Shown in pieces: positions 18,206 to 27,451 of a DNA stretch of 64,000 nucleotides (position 1 is its first letter; every line of letters starts with the position of its first letter). Source of the stretch: Lysinibacillus sp. 2017 (lineage in GTDB: Bacteria; Bacillota; Bacilli; Bacillales_A; Planococcaceae). A program made the translations under genes and the position numbers. The notes under the pieces are model-generated. The model was not told where the DNA came from. It searched no databases and saw only the letters and a program-made list of their open reading frames with translations. The DNA is taken from the NCBI RefSeq assembly GCF_003073375.1, contig NZ_CP029002.1, positions 2,962,001 through 3,026,000 of the forward strand, read 5' to 3'.

Positions 18206-19282
18206 TTATTTTTTTGGACGCTCGCTCTCAGGAACGTTTTTGTATACGTCATCATATGAATGGAACTCATCAGCAATTACAGTGCCCATAATTTCATCTT
18301 TACCAACTGAAGTTGGATCTAATTTGATGTAAGGCACATCCATTACACCATTATTTACAGTAGTATCACTATTAGGTGCTTCACCTTTAGCAAGTTGAAT
18401 AGCTACTTCAGCACTCTTCTCAGCGATTGCTTTAATTGGCTTGTAAACCGTCATTGTTTGTGAACCTTCCGCAATACGTTGAACACCTGCTAAGTCAGCA
18501 TCTTGACCAGAAATTAATACTTTACCCGCTAATCCTTGTGCATCTAATGCTTGGATTGCACCACCCGCTGTACTATCATTTGAAGCCACAACTACATCAA
18601 TTTTATTTTTTGTAGCTGTTAAAGCATTCTCCATAATTTTAAGCGCTTCGTTCGCATCCCAATCTTTTGCCCATTGATCGCCGACAATTGTAACGTCGCC
18701 TGCATCAACTAATGGCTGAATAATATTCATTTGTCCTTCACGGAACATTTTTGCGTTATTATCTGTTGGTGAACCACCCATTAAGAAGAAGTTTCCTGAT
18801 GCCTTTAAGTTTACTAAATACTCAGCTTGCATTTCGCCCACACGAACGTTGTCAAAGGATACATAAGCATCTACTTCAGCATTATTAATTAGACGGTCAT
18901 AAGCTAAAACTGGTACACCCTCTTCTTTTGCTTGCTCAACAACTGTTGATAATGAATCCGAATTAATAGCGATAACTACCAAGACATCGATATTTTGCGA
19001 AAGCATATTTTGAATTTGCGATAATTGTTGTGCTTCATCACCATCTGCTGATTGTACAATTACCTCTGCCCCTAATTCTTCAGCTTTTGCAATAAAGAAA
19101 TCTCGGTCATGCTGCCAACGTTCTAACGTTAAATCAGAAACTGATAAACCAATTTTCAAGCTATCTTTATCAGCACCACCCGATGAATTATCAGAAGAAC
19201 CCGAATCCTCACCACAAGCAGCTAAAACAATTACCGATAACAGCATGATTAAAAACAAATGTAACCCCTTACATTTCCCCAT
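18206..19282 (-). CDS. xylF: Xylose-binding lipoprotein of the ABC importer
   Basis: About 358 residues. The signal peptide ends in a lipobox (VLAACGED, Cys23), so it is a membrane-anchored extracytoplasmic binding protein. The rest is a type I periplasmic-binding fold of the ribose/xylose class (LKIGLSVSDLTLERWQHDR, PVLAYDRLI, NDSTAGGAIQALDAQGL, ISGQDADLAGVQRI), the last stretch being typical of XylF. It is the first gene of the operon, divergent from xylR. A TTG directly before the ATG is an alternative start. Confidence 0.93.
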   Translation of the reverse strand: MGKCKGLHLFLIMLLSVIVLAACGEDSGSSDNSSGGADKDSLKIGLSVSDLTLERWQHDRDFFIAKAEELGAEVIVQSADGDEAQQLSQIQNMLSQNIDVLVVIAINSDSLSTVVEQAKEEGVPVLAYDRLINNAEVDAYVSFDNVRVGEMQAEYLVNLKASGNFFLMGGSPTDNNAKMFREGQMNIIQPLVDAGDVTIVGDQWAKDWDANEALKIMENALTATKNKIDVVVASNDSTAGGAIQALDAQGLAGKVLISGQDADLAGVQRIAEGSQTMTVYKPIKAIAEKSAEVAIQLAKGEAPNSDTTVNNGVMDVPYIKLDPTSVGKDEIMGTVIADEFHSYDDVYKNVPESERPKK

Positions 19283-19323
19283 CAAATATTGCCCCCTATT
19301 TCCTTATAATGTAATTCAAAGTT

Positions 19324-19352
19324 ATAATAACATAGACAAAAATCTTTGTCTA
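19324..19352 (-). promoter_or_regulatory. Promoter of the xylFGHAB operon
   Basis: On the minus strand TAGACA (-35), a 17-base spacer and TATTAT (-10) lie about 40 bases before xylF. The -35 box and the spacer overlap the palindrome at 19332-19353, the expected arrangement for repression. Confidence 0.55.
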
Positions 19353-19353
19353 T
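19332..19353. promoter_or_regulatory. XylR operator candidate 1
   Basis: ATAGACAAA and TTTGTCTAT are perfect 9-base arms around AATC. The site covers the xylF promoter. XylR-type ROK repressors bind such palindromes and release them with xylose; binding here is inferred. Confidence 0.75.
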
Positions 19354-19356
19354 CCG

Positions 19357-19371
19357 ATAAACAAAGTTTAT
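19357..19371. promoter_or_regulatory. XylR operator candidate 2
   Basis: ATAAAC and GTTTAT are perfect arms around AAA, three bases from the first palindrome, so the two could bind repressor cooperatively. No convincing catabolite-responsive element was found nearby. Confidence 0.5.
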
Positions 19372-19436
19372 TTTAGCTATACAATTCACGCGGTATACAC
19401 CTATAATGTTGCTGAAGAATACGAGGAGGCAATGTA

Positions 19437-20630
19437 ATGTCTTGGAACCAACAAGTAGGAAAAAAGTTAAATAAAGAAATGATTTTGCAGGAGGTATTAA
19501 TAAGTTCAGGTACAGGAACTTCAGGTATTTCACGTAATGAAATTATCGAAAAAACTTCCCTGAAAAAAGCGACCGTTGCTAATTTAGTAAAAGAACTTAT
19601 TGAAGAGCAGTTCATCGTAGAAGCTGGTATGGATGTCTCCACTGGCGGCAGAAGATCTAAATTACTGAAACTCAACGGAAAAGCAGGCTATGCGCTCGGT
19701 ATCGATATTGGGGTAAATTACTTACGAGGAATTATTACAGACTTAAATGGCGTCATCGTTTTCGATAATAACGAGGAAATTTTAGACACAACATTCACTA
19801 GTTACTTTCGAAAAATTGTTACACTAATTCAGCTTTTAGAGCTTAATGTTCCAGCAAGTCCGTATAAAATAATCGGTTTAGGCATTGCTGTACCTGGAAT
19901 TATTGATACGGAAGGTCTCATTATTAAAGCGCCCAACTTAGGCTGGCAGCAAATTGATTTAATAACAATGCTTAAAGATCACGTGAATTACCCTATATAT
20001 ATTAGTAATGAAGCAAATGCTGGTGGCTTTGCAGAATTTTCATTTATTCACAATCACCAACATCAAAATTTACTTTTTGTCAGTATCGGATTCGGAATCG
20101 GGGTCGGCATTTTTGTAAATGGTGAGCTATATCACGGTGAGTTAGGCTTTTCTGGAGAAAGTGGCCATATGATAATTCAAGTAAACGGGAAAAAATGCAG
20201 ATGTGGTCGAAATGGCTGTTGGGAAGCTTATGCATCAGAATATGCACTTCTTCAAGAAGCAGAAGCAGCCTTAACTATTCCTGACTTAACACTTGAAAAA
20301 CTTATTGCCCTCTCGGCAAAGGAAAAAGATATTCAAAACATATTCACCGACATTGGACACTATATAGGTATAGGATTAGTGAACTTAATTTACACTTTCA
20401 ACCCGTCAAAAATTATTATCGGAAATCGCATTACTTTACTCCAAGATCAAATTAAGCAAAGTATGATAGATATCACGACTGAGCAGTCCAGTGCTCCTTT
20501 CGTTAATAAAACGGAGATTGAGTTCTCGACACTTCAAGATAAAGCAATTGTCCTCGGTGCAGCATCTATTGTGATAAATCATTTTTTACAGCCTTCAATA
20601 ATGGGCGCAAAGAATGGTATAAATCCCTAA
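19437..20630 (+). CDS. xylR: Xylose-responsive ROK-family repressor
   Basis: 397 residues. The N-terminal winged helix-turn-helix (about 15-75, SRNEIIEKTSLKKATVANLV) is followed by a ROK sugar-binding domain with GIDIGVNYLRGIITDLNG and the zinc-binding cluster CRCGRNGCWEAYAS. This is the classical XylR architecture, which represses xyl genes in the absence of xylose. It is divergent from xylF, with two palindromes in between. AGGAGG lies seven bases before the ATG. A TATAAT at 19402-19407 probably serves as its -10 box. Confidence 0.95.
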   Translation: MSWNQQVGKKLNKEMILQEVLISSGTGTSGISRNEIIEKTSLKKATVANLVKELIEEQFIVEAGMDVSTGGRRSKLLKLNGKAGYALGIDIGVNYLRGIITDLNGVIVFDNNEEILDTTFTSYFRKIVTLIQLLELNVPASPYKIIGLGIAVPGIIDTEGLIIKAPNLGWQQIDLITMLKDHVNYPIYISNEANAGGFAEFSFIHNHQHQNLLFVSIGFGIGVGIFVNGELYHGELGFSGESGHMIIQVNGKKCRCGRNGCWEAYASEYALLQEAEAALTIPDLTLEKLIALSAKEKDIQNIFTDIGHYIGIGLVNLIYTFNPSKIIIGNRITLLQDQIKQSMIDITTEQSSAPFVNKTEIEFSTLQDKAIVLGAASIVINHFLQPSIMGAKNGINP

Positions 20631-20676
20631 TTCTTAGTGAATGAATACAATGTGCAGCACATTTTAGGCAACAAAA

Positions 20677-20700
20677 AACCCGCTTCAAAAGAAACGGGTT
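20677..20700 (-). terminator. Terminator of the CAP-domain gene
   Basis: AACCCG/CGGGTT stem extended by inner pairing, with a T run on the minus strand. It is nearly identical to 10355-10378, including the flanks. Confidence 0.8.
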
Positions 20701-20708
20701 CGTGATAA

Positions 20709-21680
20709 TTATTGTTTAATAAATTGTTGTGTCCAGATGTTACCGTCTTTTACATAACCCACACCGATATGCGTGAAGTTTGCATTTAAAATATTCGCAC
20801 GGTGACCTTCAGAATTCATCCAAGCTGTTACAACTTCTTCAGCTGTACGTTGACCTTTGGCAATATTTTCACCAGCCGCTGTATAGCTAATACCTCGCGC
20901 TTTCATTTGATCAAATGGGCTACCATAAGTTGGGCTTGTATGAGAGAAGTAATTTTTATCTTTCATGTCTTGAGATTTTTCACGAGCAGAAGCCATTAAT
21001 GGTGCGTAAGTTTTTAATGGTTGTAAACCTGCTTTCACACGCTCGGCATTTGTTAATTCAACAACTGCTGCTTCAATGGCATCGATATCAGATGACGTAG
21101 AAGTCACTGGTGTTGTTGATGGTTTTGTATTTTGTGAAGTATTTGGCTGAGTTTTTGTCTCAGTAGCTTTTGGTTGCTCTGTTTTTACCTCAGTTGTTGG
21201 TGCTTTTGGTTGCTCTGTTTTTACTTCATTTGTTGGTGCTTTTGGTTGCTCTGTTTTTACTTCAGTTGTTGGTGCTTTTGGTTGCTCAGGTGTCACCTGT
21301 TTTACTGGTGTCTTTGGTTGCTCTTTTGTTACTACTGGAGCCTTTTCAACCTTTGTTGTTGGTTGTTTTGGTGCTGTCTGTGATACAGGCGCTTTTTCCT
21401 CAGTTTGAGTTGTAACTGGTTTTTTAACTTCCGTTACTTTCACCGAAACATTTCCTTTTACTGGAATAGCGTGTTTGAATTCTATAAAATTAGAAATTGA
21501 ATCCCAAATATTAATATTTTGATTTAAAACAATCGAATTAAATTTATAAGTTTGTACAGACTTATACGATTTTTCGTAGCGGACGTCCGATTCTCCTCCA
21601 GTAGTTGCCGCCGCATTAGCTGCTGGGGCTTGCGTAGCTAAAAGTGCAAATGCACAAAATGTGATAAAACTTTTTTTCAT
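20709..21680 (-). CDS. Secreted CAP-domain protein with Pro/Lys-rich linker
   Basis: 323 residues. A signal peptide (MKKSFITFCAFALLATQAPAANA) is followed by about 50 residues of unknown fold, then a 100-residue linker of TEVKTEQPKAP-like repeats, then a C-terminal CAP/SCP domain like B. subtilis YkwD (LTNAERVKAGLQPL, NYFSHTSPTYGSPFDQM, GENIAKG, WMNSEGHRANILN). Residues matching the CAP cavity His and Glu are present. Function in bacteria is poorly known; spore or cell-wall association is plausible. I chose the ATG at 21680 because AAAGGAGG precedes it; in-frame codons further upstream have no ribosome site. Confidence 0.88.
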   Translation of the reverse strand: MKKSFITFCAFALLATQAPAANAAATTGGESDVRYEKSYKSVQTYKFNSIVLNQNINIWDSISNFIEFKHAIPVKGNVSVKVTEVKKPVTTQTEEKAPVSQTAPKQPTTKVEKAPVVTKEQPKTPVKQVTPEQPKAPTTEVKTEQPKAPTNEVKTEQPKAPTTEVKTEQPKATETKTQPNTSQNTKPSTTPVTSTSSDIDAIEAAVVELTNAERVKAGLQPLKTYAPLMASAREKSQDMKDKNYFSHTSPTYGSPFDQMKARGISYTAAGENIAKGQRTAEEVVTAWMNSEGHRANILNANFTHIGVGYVKDGNIWTQQFIKQ

Positions 21681-22022
21681 TTTGTACGCCTCCTTTCGTA
21701 CTACTATCGTAAAATAGGATTTTCTCAAAAAATAGCCTATATATTGGTACCGAATCCAACACCCCTCCGATAAGCTGTTAAATTAGTACTTTTCGTTTTT
21801 TAAATCGCCTAATACTTACCATCAAAACCGTAACTTGCATTTGAAAAGGTGTTGACGACTTTACTAATCAAGTAGAAAGATAAGAAAAACGGTTATATTT
21901 GAACGCTCTTAACCTTGTAAAAAGAGATATGCATTGAATTGGCGGCCTCGTATGCTGTCATGCCGTAGCCCGACAAAACAAAAACAAATAAAAATTAGCC
22001 CCAATTTGATGATGAACCAAAA
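21681..22022. other. Intergenic region upstream of the CAP gene
   Basis: About 340 bases without a supported gene. It holds the CAP ribosome site at its left end. A GC-richer patch around 21940-21975 (GGCGGCCTCGTATGCTGTCA and following) differs from the AT-rich surroundings and reads open on the minus strand without a start or ribosome site; it may be a decayed repeat. I could not match it to a riboswitch. Confidence 0.4.
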
Positions 22023-22060
22023 AATGACTTAGCTAACTATTTTCATAGCGCTAAGTCATT
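22023..22060 (-). terminator. Terminator of the siderophore ABC operon
   Basis: AATGACTTAGC and GCTAAGTCATT form an 11-base-pair stem with an inner CTAT/ATAG pairing, and six T follow on the minus strand. Confidence 0.9.
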
Positions 22061-22083
22061 TGTTTATCCATTCTATTTTTGCA

Positions 22084-22893
22084 TTACATATCTAACTGAT
22101 TATGATGGCGTCCAATCGGTACAACAGACGGAGAATCGGATACAGGATCTTGAATAACTAAAGATTTCAGACCAAAAATATCGTGAATCAATGTGCTTGA
22201 AACCACTTCTTCCGGTGTTCCCTCCGCGACTAACTTCCCTTTATGGACGGCAAAAATATGATCTGCATAGCGCGCCGATAAGTTAATATCGTGAAGAACC
22301 ATCACAATCGTTGTCCCGTATTTTCGATTGAGGTCCGTTAGCATATCGAGAATTTCTACTTGATAGGTAATATCTAAATACGTTGTCGGCTCATCTAAAA
22401 ATAAAATATCGGTTTGTTGGGCAAGTGCCATCGCAATCCACACACGTTGTCTTTGTCCACCCGAAAGCTCATCAATATTACGATCAGCAAATTCTGTAAT
22501 ATTCATGATTTCCATTGCCTCTGCAACAGCTTCATAATCTTCTTTTGTCCAACCTTTTAAAAAGGTTTGGTGTGGAAATCTCCCGCGCCCAACTAAATCT
22601 GCCACCGTAATTCCCTCTGGAACGACTGGCGATTGCGGTAATAGTCCTAAAACACGTGCTAAGTGCTTCGGTGGAATTTTATTGATTGGCTTGCCGTCTA
22701 AAGTCACCTGTCCCGAAGACGGCTTAATAAGGCGGGCCATCGTTTTTAATAGCGTCGATTTCCCACAACCATTTGCACCGATAATAATGCTAATCTTATT
22801 GCTTGGAATGGTAAGACTGATATCTTGTAAAATCATTTTATTGTCATAGCCAGCTGTAATATTTTCTGCTTGAAATATGTGCGTTGGTTTCAT
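22084..22893 (-). CDS. Iron-siderophore ABC transporter ATPase
   Basis: 269-residue FepC/FhuC-type ATPase. Walker A is GANGCGKST, the signature LSGGQRQRVWIAMALAQ and Walker B ILFLDEPTTYLD, all in the expected order; the last is typical of iron-siderophore ATPases. It energises uptake through the two permeases encoded immediately upstream (spacing zero). It is the last gene of a Fur-box-controlled operon. Confidence 0.93.
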   Translation of the reverse strand: MKPTHIFQAENITAGYDNKMILQDISLTIPSNKISIIIGANGCGKSTLLKTMARLIKPSSGQVTLDGKPINKIPPKHLARVLGLLPQSPVVPEGITVADLVGRGRFPHQTFLKGWTKEDYEAVAEAMEIMNITEFADRNIDELSGGQRQRVWIAMALAQQTDILFLDEPTTYLDITYQVEILDMLTDLNRKYGTTIVMVLHDINLSARYADHIFAVHKGKLVAEGTPEEVVSSTLIHDIFGLKSLVIQDPVSDSPSVVPIGRHHNQLDM

Positions 22894-23925
22894 TTATAAA
22901 TCTCCCTTTCGATTGATTCGAATTAGTAAATAAATCAAGTAAGGTGCACCTATTATACCCGTGATGACACCTACTGGGTATCTCGCAACAAATGCAAATT
23001 GTCCGATAAGATCTGATGCTAATACTAATATGACCCCAATCAGGCCAGCAGGAAGTATATTCGAAAATCCAACGCCCACCAATCGTTTAGCAATCGGGCC
23101 TGAAAGAAATGCGACAAATGCGATTGGACCAGTTGCTGCGGTTGCTAATGCAAGAATCAGCACCGAGCAAACAATCAGGATCACCCTTGTTTTGTTTGTA
23201 TCAACCCCAAGTGAAGTTGCTGCTTGTTCCCCAAGCTCGAGCATTTCTAATCGTTTTCCGAAAAACAAAATAATCGGTGTGAAAACAATGACCGCAATAA
23301 ATAGCGGATAAAGATTTTCCATCTTCGCTCCGTTTAAGCTACCACTTAACCAGCGCATCGCAGTTGGAATATCATTCGTTTTTCCGATTAACATTAAGTA
23401 GTTAATGACTGCAGTCAACATAGCCTGAATACCAATCCCTACTAATATTAATCTTCCAATCGAAAAGGAAGCTCCTTTTGCTAATAAATAAATGACAATT
23501 GCCGTTACAAGTCCACCGACAACCGAAGCAATCGATACAACCGTATTATTGGCATGCAATACGATGATACAAAATACAGCCGCTGCACTAGAACCTGATG
23601 TAATCCCCATAACATTTGGATTGGCAAGTGGATTTCGTAACATCGTTTGGAATATGTAGCCACCAACACCAAAGGCAAATCCCGCAAATACACCCGCAAG
23701 CATTCTTGGTAAACGTAGTGTACCGACTGTAAAAGTTGCCCCTTTTACTTCTTCACCTATTAATACACGAAGTACATCTTTCACTGGATAAATCGTGTTT
23801 CCTAACATCAACATTGCACAACAAAGCGCTAAAGTAATCATTGTAAGCACTGTAGTAGTCATGATAAAACGGCGACGTCTCTTTAATCTAGAACCTCTAA
23901 TGGAATGAATCGTTTCATTTATCAT
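22894..23925 (-). CDS. Iron-siderophore ABC transporter permease 2
   Basis: 343-residue FecCD-family permease with about nine to ten hydrophobic segments. FecCD hallmarks RLPRMLAGVFAGFAFGVGG, NPLANPNVMGITSGSSA and GPIAFVAFLSGPIAKRLVG are present. It forms a heterodimeric channel with the preceding permease, whose 3' end it overlaps by four bases. The second position of a BtuCD-type importer operon fits. Confidence 0.93.
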   Translation of the reverse strand: MINETIHSIRGSRLKRRRRFIMTTTVLTMITLALCCAMLMLGNTIYPVKDVLRVLIGEEVKGATFTVGTLRLPRMLAGVFAGFAFGVGGYIFQTMLRNPLANPNVMGITSGSSAAAVFCIIVLHANNTVVSIASVVGGLVTAIVIYLLAKGASFSIGRLILVGIGIQAMLTAVINYLMLIGKTNDIPTAMRWLSGSLNGAKMENLYPLFIAVIVFTPIILFFGKRLEMLELGEQAATSLGVDTNKTRVILIVCSVLILALATAATGPIAFVAFLSGPIAKRLVGVGFSNILPAGLIGVILVLASDLIGQFAFVARYPVGVITGIIGAPYLIYLLIRINRKGDL

Positions 23926-24956
23926 ATCGCACGCATTTTCGCTTTCATTGTAATTAATATTAAAATTGGCGCCCCAACAAAGGCTGTTACAATCCCAACT
24001 TCAAGTTCGCTTGGGCTGCCAAGTAATCGTCCTAACACATCAGATATCGATAAAATAATGGCACCTGATAGCGCAGACATCGGGATAATATAACGTAAAT
24101 CTGGTCCAATTACTAAACGGATGACGTGAGTCGCAAGTAAGCCGATAAAACCAATTGGCCCTGCTAATGCAGTTGCCACACCACATAGTAATACACCGCC
24201 AAGTGCCGCAATCAATCGAATTGTGCCCGTACGTACACCTAACCCCTTCGCAACCTCATCACCTAATGCGAGTGCATTTAATGCGGGCGCTGTAAAAATG
24301 GCGATGACTATTCCGACAATCAAAAACGGAATAAATAACGAGATGGAATCCCAGTTCCCTGAGCCCACACTACCAACTTGCCAAAATCGAAATTGGTCCA
24401 TCACATTCGAACGCGGAATCATCACAGCAACAACAAGCGATGATAAAATCGCACTCGTCGCAGCACCAGCTAAAACAAGTTTCAAAGGTGTTGCCCCGCT
24501 ACCGCCCATCGAACCAATACCAAATACAAAAATTGCAGTGATAAAGGCCCCCGCGATTGCTAGCCAAACATATTCACCTGCTGAACTAATATTTAAAAAG
24601 GCAATCCCACAAACGACAAAAAGAGATGCCCCTGTGTTGACACCTAAAATACTTGGATCTGCTATTGGGTTGCGCGTTACCGATTGCATTAATGCTCCTG
24701 AAACACCTAGTGCAGCACCACACATGAAACAAAAAATTGTTCGAACAATTCTTTGTCGAACAACCACGGCTTCATGAGACTGAACAGATGGATGGAATAG
24801 TCCATCCATCAAATCAGCTACACTAATTATCCGAGAGCCAAATGCAAGTGAAGCTACGATACATACAACAAGTAAAATTGCTAAAAGGATACATACTTTT
24901 ATAAAGTTACGTGGTAGGAGCACTTGCTTTTTTTCTGATACGGATAATTTATTCAT
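23922..24956 (-). CDS. Iron-siderophore ABC transporter permease 1
   Basis: 344-residue FecCD-family permease, partner of the next gene. Visible motifs are GAALGVSGALMQSVTRNPIA, PSILGVNTGAS, GPIGFIGLLATHVIRLVIG and the late GRLLGSPSELEVGIVTAFVG, the usual FecCD C-terminal pattern. A basic cytoplasmic N-terminus precedes the first membrane segment. It starts just after the binding-protein stop and overlaps the second permease by four bases. Confidence 0.93.
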   Translation of the reverse strand: MNKLSVSEKKQVLLPRNFIKVCILLAILLVVCIVASLAFGSRIISVADLMDGLFHPSVQSHEAVVVRQRIVRTIFCFMCGAALGVSGALMQSVTRNPIADPSILGVNTGASLFVVCGIAFLNISSAGEYVWLAIAGAFITAIFVFGIGSMGGSGATPLKLVLAGAATSAILSSLVVAVMIPRSNVMDQFRFWQVGSVGSGNWDSISLFIPFLIVGIVIAIFTAPALNALALGDEVAKGLGVRTGTIRLIAALGGVLLCGVATALAGPIGFIGLLATHVIRLVIGPDLRYIIPMSALSGAIILSISDVLGRLLGSPSELEVGIVTAFVGAPILILITMKAKMRAI

Positions 24957-24957
24957 A

Positions 24958-26016
24958 TTATTTCATCTTTTTCGCAACATCAGAGATTAAAGAAACATAC
25001 TCATCAATTGTGTATTGAATTGAAAGTGGGTTCGGGTTACCAGCTGCTGCAAGTGGTGTGTTGTCTGCAATAATCACAACATTTCCTTTTTGGATAGCTG
25101 GTACTTTACCTAGAATTGGATCAGCTTGTAATGCAGCTAATGTATTGTCATCACCATATGCGATGAAGATGTCCGTATCATTTAAAGCATCTGCATTTTC
25201 TGCACTTAATTCGATGTAGAAGCTTTCTTGATCAGCAACTTGTGCTTTAACGCCTTCAGGATATTCCATGCCTAATTCTTTAAGAAGTTCACCACGTGGA
25301 TCTGCTGGTGTATAAACGTAGAACTTAGATAAGTCTGTCGCATTGAACATTGCGAACGCCGCTTTTAAGCCTTTAACTTCAGGGTGTTCATTTGCTTTAT
25401 CAGCAATTAATTTTTCTGTATCGGCAATCAGTTGTTTACCTTCTTCTGCCATACCCATTGCCATTGAGTTATAAGTAATTTGATCGCGCCATGAAGCTAC
25501 CCAAGGAGTTTTTTGGTATGGAATAACTGGAGCAATTTCGCTTAATGTATCGTACTCTTCTTGAGTAATACCTGAATAAGCAGCAAGAATTACATCTGGA
25601 TTTGAATCTGCAATTGCTTCAAAGTCTAAACCATCTGTATCTTGGTAGATGTTGGGATTTTCTTCACCAAGCTCTTTTAATTTTTCCTCAGTCCAAGGAA
25701 GCATACCGCTATCATCTTGAACTCCGTAGTTTGCTGCAGAGAAACCAACTGGTACAACACCAAGTGCTAAGGCTACGTCATGGTTTGCCCATGAAATAGT
25801 TGCAACGCGTTCTGGTTTTTCTTCAATAACTGTTTCACCTAATGCGTGTTTGATTGTGATTGGATATTCAGTTGCAGTTGCTTCTGTATCTGTAGTTTTA
25901 GATCCTGTAGCTTCTTTGTCTGTACTAGAATCTTTATCTGAGCAGCCAACAAGTGCAAGAGACAGAATCGAAATTAGTAACATTGTTACTAATGAAAAAT
26001 GTCTTTTTGAAATCAT
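24958..26016 (-). CDS. Iron-siderophore binding lipoprotein
   Basis: 352 residues. The lipobox LALVGCSDK puts the lipid on Cys25; a Ser/Thr/Asp linker then leads into a type III (helical-backbone) periplasmic-binding fold of the FecB/FepB class: ERVATISWANHDVALALGVVPVG and LDFEAIADSNPDVILAAYSG. It captures a ferric siderophore outside the membrane for the two permeases. It is the first gene of the operon, behind a strong promoter and a Fur box. The cognate siderophore cannot be told from sequence; no siderophore synthesis genes are in the window. Confidence 0.92.
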   Translation of the reverse strand: MISKRHFSLVTMLLISILSLALVGCSDKDSSTDKEATGSKTTDTEATATEYPITIKHALGETVIEEKPERVATISWANHDVALALGVVPVGFSAANYGVQDDSGMLPWTEEKLKELGEENPNIYQDTDGLDFEAIADSNPDVILAAYSGITQEEYDTLSEIAPVIPYQKTPWVASWRDQITYNSMAMGMAEEGKQLIADTEKLIADKANEHPEVKGLKAAFAMFNATDLSKFYVYTPADPRGELLKELGMEYPEGVKAQVADQESFYIELSAENADALNDTDIFIAYGDDNTLAALQADPILGKVPAIQKGNVVIIADNTPLAAAGNPNPLSIQYTIDEYVSLISDVAKKMK

Positions 26017-26041
26017 TTAAAATTTCACTCCTTATTTTTAT

Positions 26042-26056
26042 TGATAATGATTATCA
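26042..26056. promoter_or_regulatory. Fur box
   Basis: TGATAATGATTATCA is a perfect 7-1-7 inverted repeat, the core of the Bacillus Fur consensus. It lies between the promoter and the binding-protein gene, so iron repression of the whole operon is very likely. Confidence 0.92.
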
Positions 26057-26068
26057 TTGCCAATATGA

Positions 26069-26097
26069 ACTATATATCTTGTACAAATAATTGTCAA
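26069..26097 (-). promoter_or_regulatory. Sigma-A promoter of the siderophore operon
   Basis: On the minus strand TTGACA, a 17-base spacer and TATAGT, followed within about 15 bases by the Fur box. Confidence 0.85.
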
Positions 26098-26143
26098 TAT
26101 CTTTTTGACGTTGTCAGAATCAAAAAGACAGGTAGTTACTAAT

Positions 26144-27451
26144 TTAATAATAATCCGTCGTGCTCGTTGCTGGATAAAGGGATGTGTCCCACACATGGTC
26201 TTGACTGATCGTCGCATCAGCAAGCAAGAAATAATCGTAGCGAATGTTTTTCCCTTGATCAGGTATTGGGTCATTCCACGTCGTATCTAAGTGATACCAC
26301 TCACCGTCTACTTTAACTAAATTCCATGCATGCCCCCCAACAGGAATTGCATCACCCGTCACAAATCTCACCTCAAAATCCATCTCTTTTAGCAGTAAAT
26401 AGGCAGCGAGTGCATAGCCTTGGCAAACCCCTTCCCCATTTATCAAAATCGAGTATGGTGTATACGGATTGTCAGCGCTATTTAAGTTATACACGGTTTG
26501 CGATACTAAATAATCATTCACATACTTTACTTTTTCTACGTCGGCTAAACCAGTTGGCATATTCGCTACAATTTGCTTTACCTTCCCTAACATGAGTGCA
26601 TGCTTTTCTGGCGCCAAATCATAGCTTACTGTATACTGCACATCGTTTACCGTTCCATAATCATAATATTTATAGCTTATTTTCTGGCGCATTCTTGAAA
26701 TATACGGCTCCTCTTGCTCCATCCATTCAAAGGCACGCTCTTGCATCTGTACCATTGGCATACTTGATGTATCAACAGTTAAATTAAATTGCGGCTCAAA
26801 ATTAGTCAATTGTGCAACAATCGCTTGTCCAAGCTCTTCCGGTGAGGCGATATTTTCCGGCATATCATAGTTGGCATAGACTGGATCAACCGGATCTGCT
26901 TTTTGCGAAAGCGCTTCGTAATTGAAGCTCTGTAGTTTGGCCGGACTATCTTTAAAAAACTGAAGTAGCCCGTCTAAGCTAACATCTGCGGTTTGCTTCA
27001 TCGCAATCGTCATATTTGGATCAAGTGTCGGTAACTGTAAATCAGCCGCCTTCCACTCATCCATTGCCATCGATCCAAAAAGTAAACTCGCCAGTAACAA
27101 AACGAGTGAACACAATCCCTTCACACGAATAAGACACCACGAGAAAAATTTTGAGAACGGATTTTGAACCATCCGATTCAGCTCATTATTCAACTGTTTT
27201 TGCAGTTTGATAGGTGATTTGAACAACTTCAAATATTTCGTGCGATACAACGCATCATTGTACACACGTTTATAAATCTCGAACTCTCCCGACTTATAGC
27301 CCTTCACATTCCCAATGTGTTGACGATTTTCCTTCAATCCTCTTTTTAGTGCCTTCCGCAATCGCCACTGAATAAAGAAGCCGCGAAGAAATAATAAAAA
27401 AGGTATAAACGCCAAACAAAAAATAACAAAAAATATTATCACATCTTCCAT
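26144..27451 (-). CDS. Membrane-anchored transglutaminase-like protein
   Basis: 435 residues. Hydrophobic segments at about 4-25 and 112-130 flank a basic cytoplasmic loop. The remaining 300 residues should be extracytoplasmic and end in a transglutaminase-like (papain-fold) domain with an intact triad: Cys343 in GVCQGYA, His374 in GGHAWN and Asp389 in YHLDTTWND. Such domains act as peptidases or cross-linkers, often at the cell wall; the substrate is unknown. It stands alone between the siderophore operon and a repeat-rich gap, with no clear terminator. Confidence 0.85.
   Translation of the reverse strand: MEDVIIFFVIFCLAFIPFLLFLRGFFIQWRLRKALKRGLKENRQHIGNVKGYKSGEFEIYKRVYNDALYRTKYLKLFKSPIKLQKQLNNELNRMVQNPFSKFFSWCLIRVKGLCSLVLLLASLLFGSMAMDEWKAADLQLPTLDPNMTIAMKQTADVSLDGLLQFFKDSPAKLQSFNYEALSQKADPVDPVYANYDMPENIASPEELGQAIVAQLTNFEPQFNLTVDTSSMPMVQMQERAFEWMEQEEPYISRMRQKISYKYYDYGTVNDVQYTVSYDLAPEKHALMLGKVKQIVANMPTGLADVEKVKYVNDYLVSQTVYNLNSADNPYTPYSILINGEGVCQGYALAAYLLLKEMDFEVRFVTGDAIPVGGHAWNLVKVDGEWYHLDTTWNDPIPDQGKNIRYDYFLLADATISQDHVWDTSLYPATSTTDYY

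Noticed and set aside
19345-19365. Catabolite-responsive element (CcpA site) in the xylF-xylR gap
   Set aside because: The best match to TGWAANCGNTNWCA has at least four mismatches.
21901-22010. Possible riboswitch or small gene upstream of the CAP-domain gene
   Set aside because: The GC-rich patch does not fit the ydaO, cyclic di-GMP or other riboswitch patterns I know, and the open minus frames lack starts and ribosome sites.
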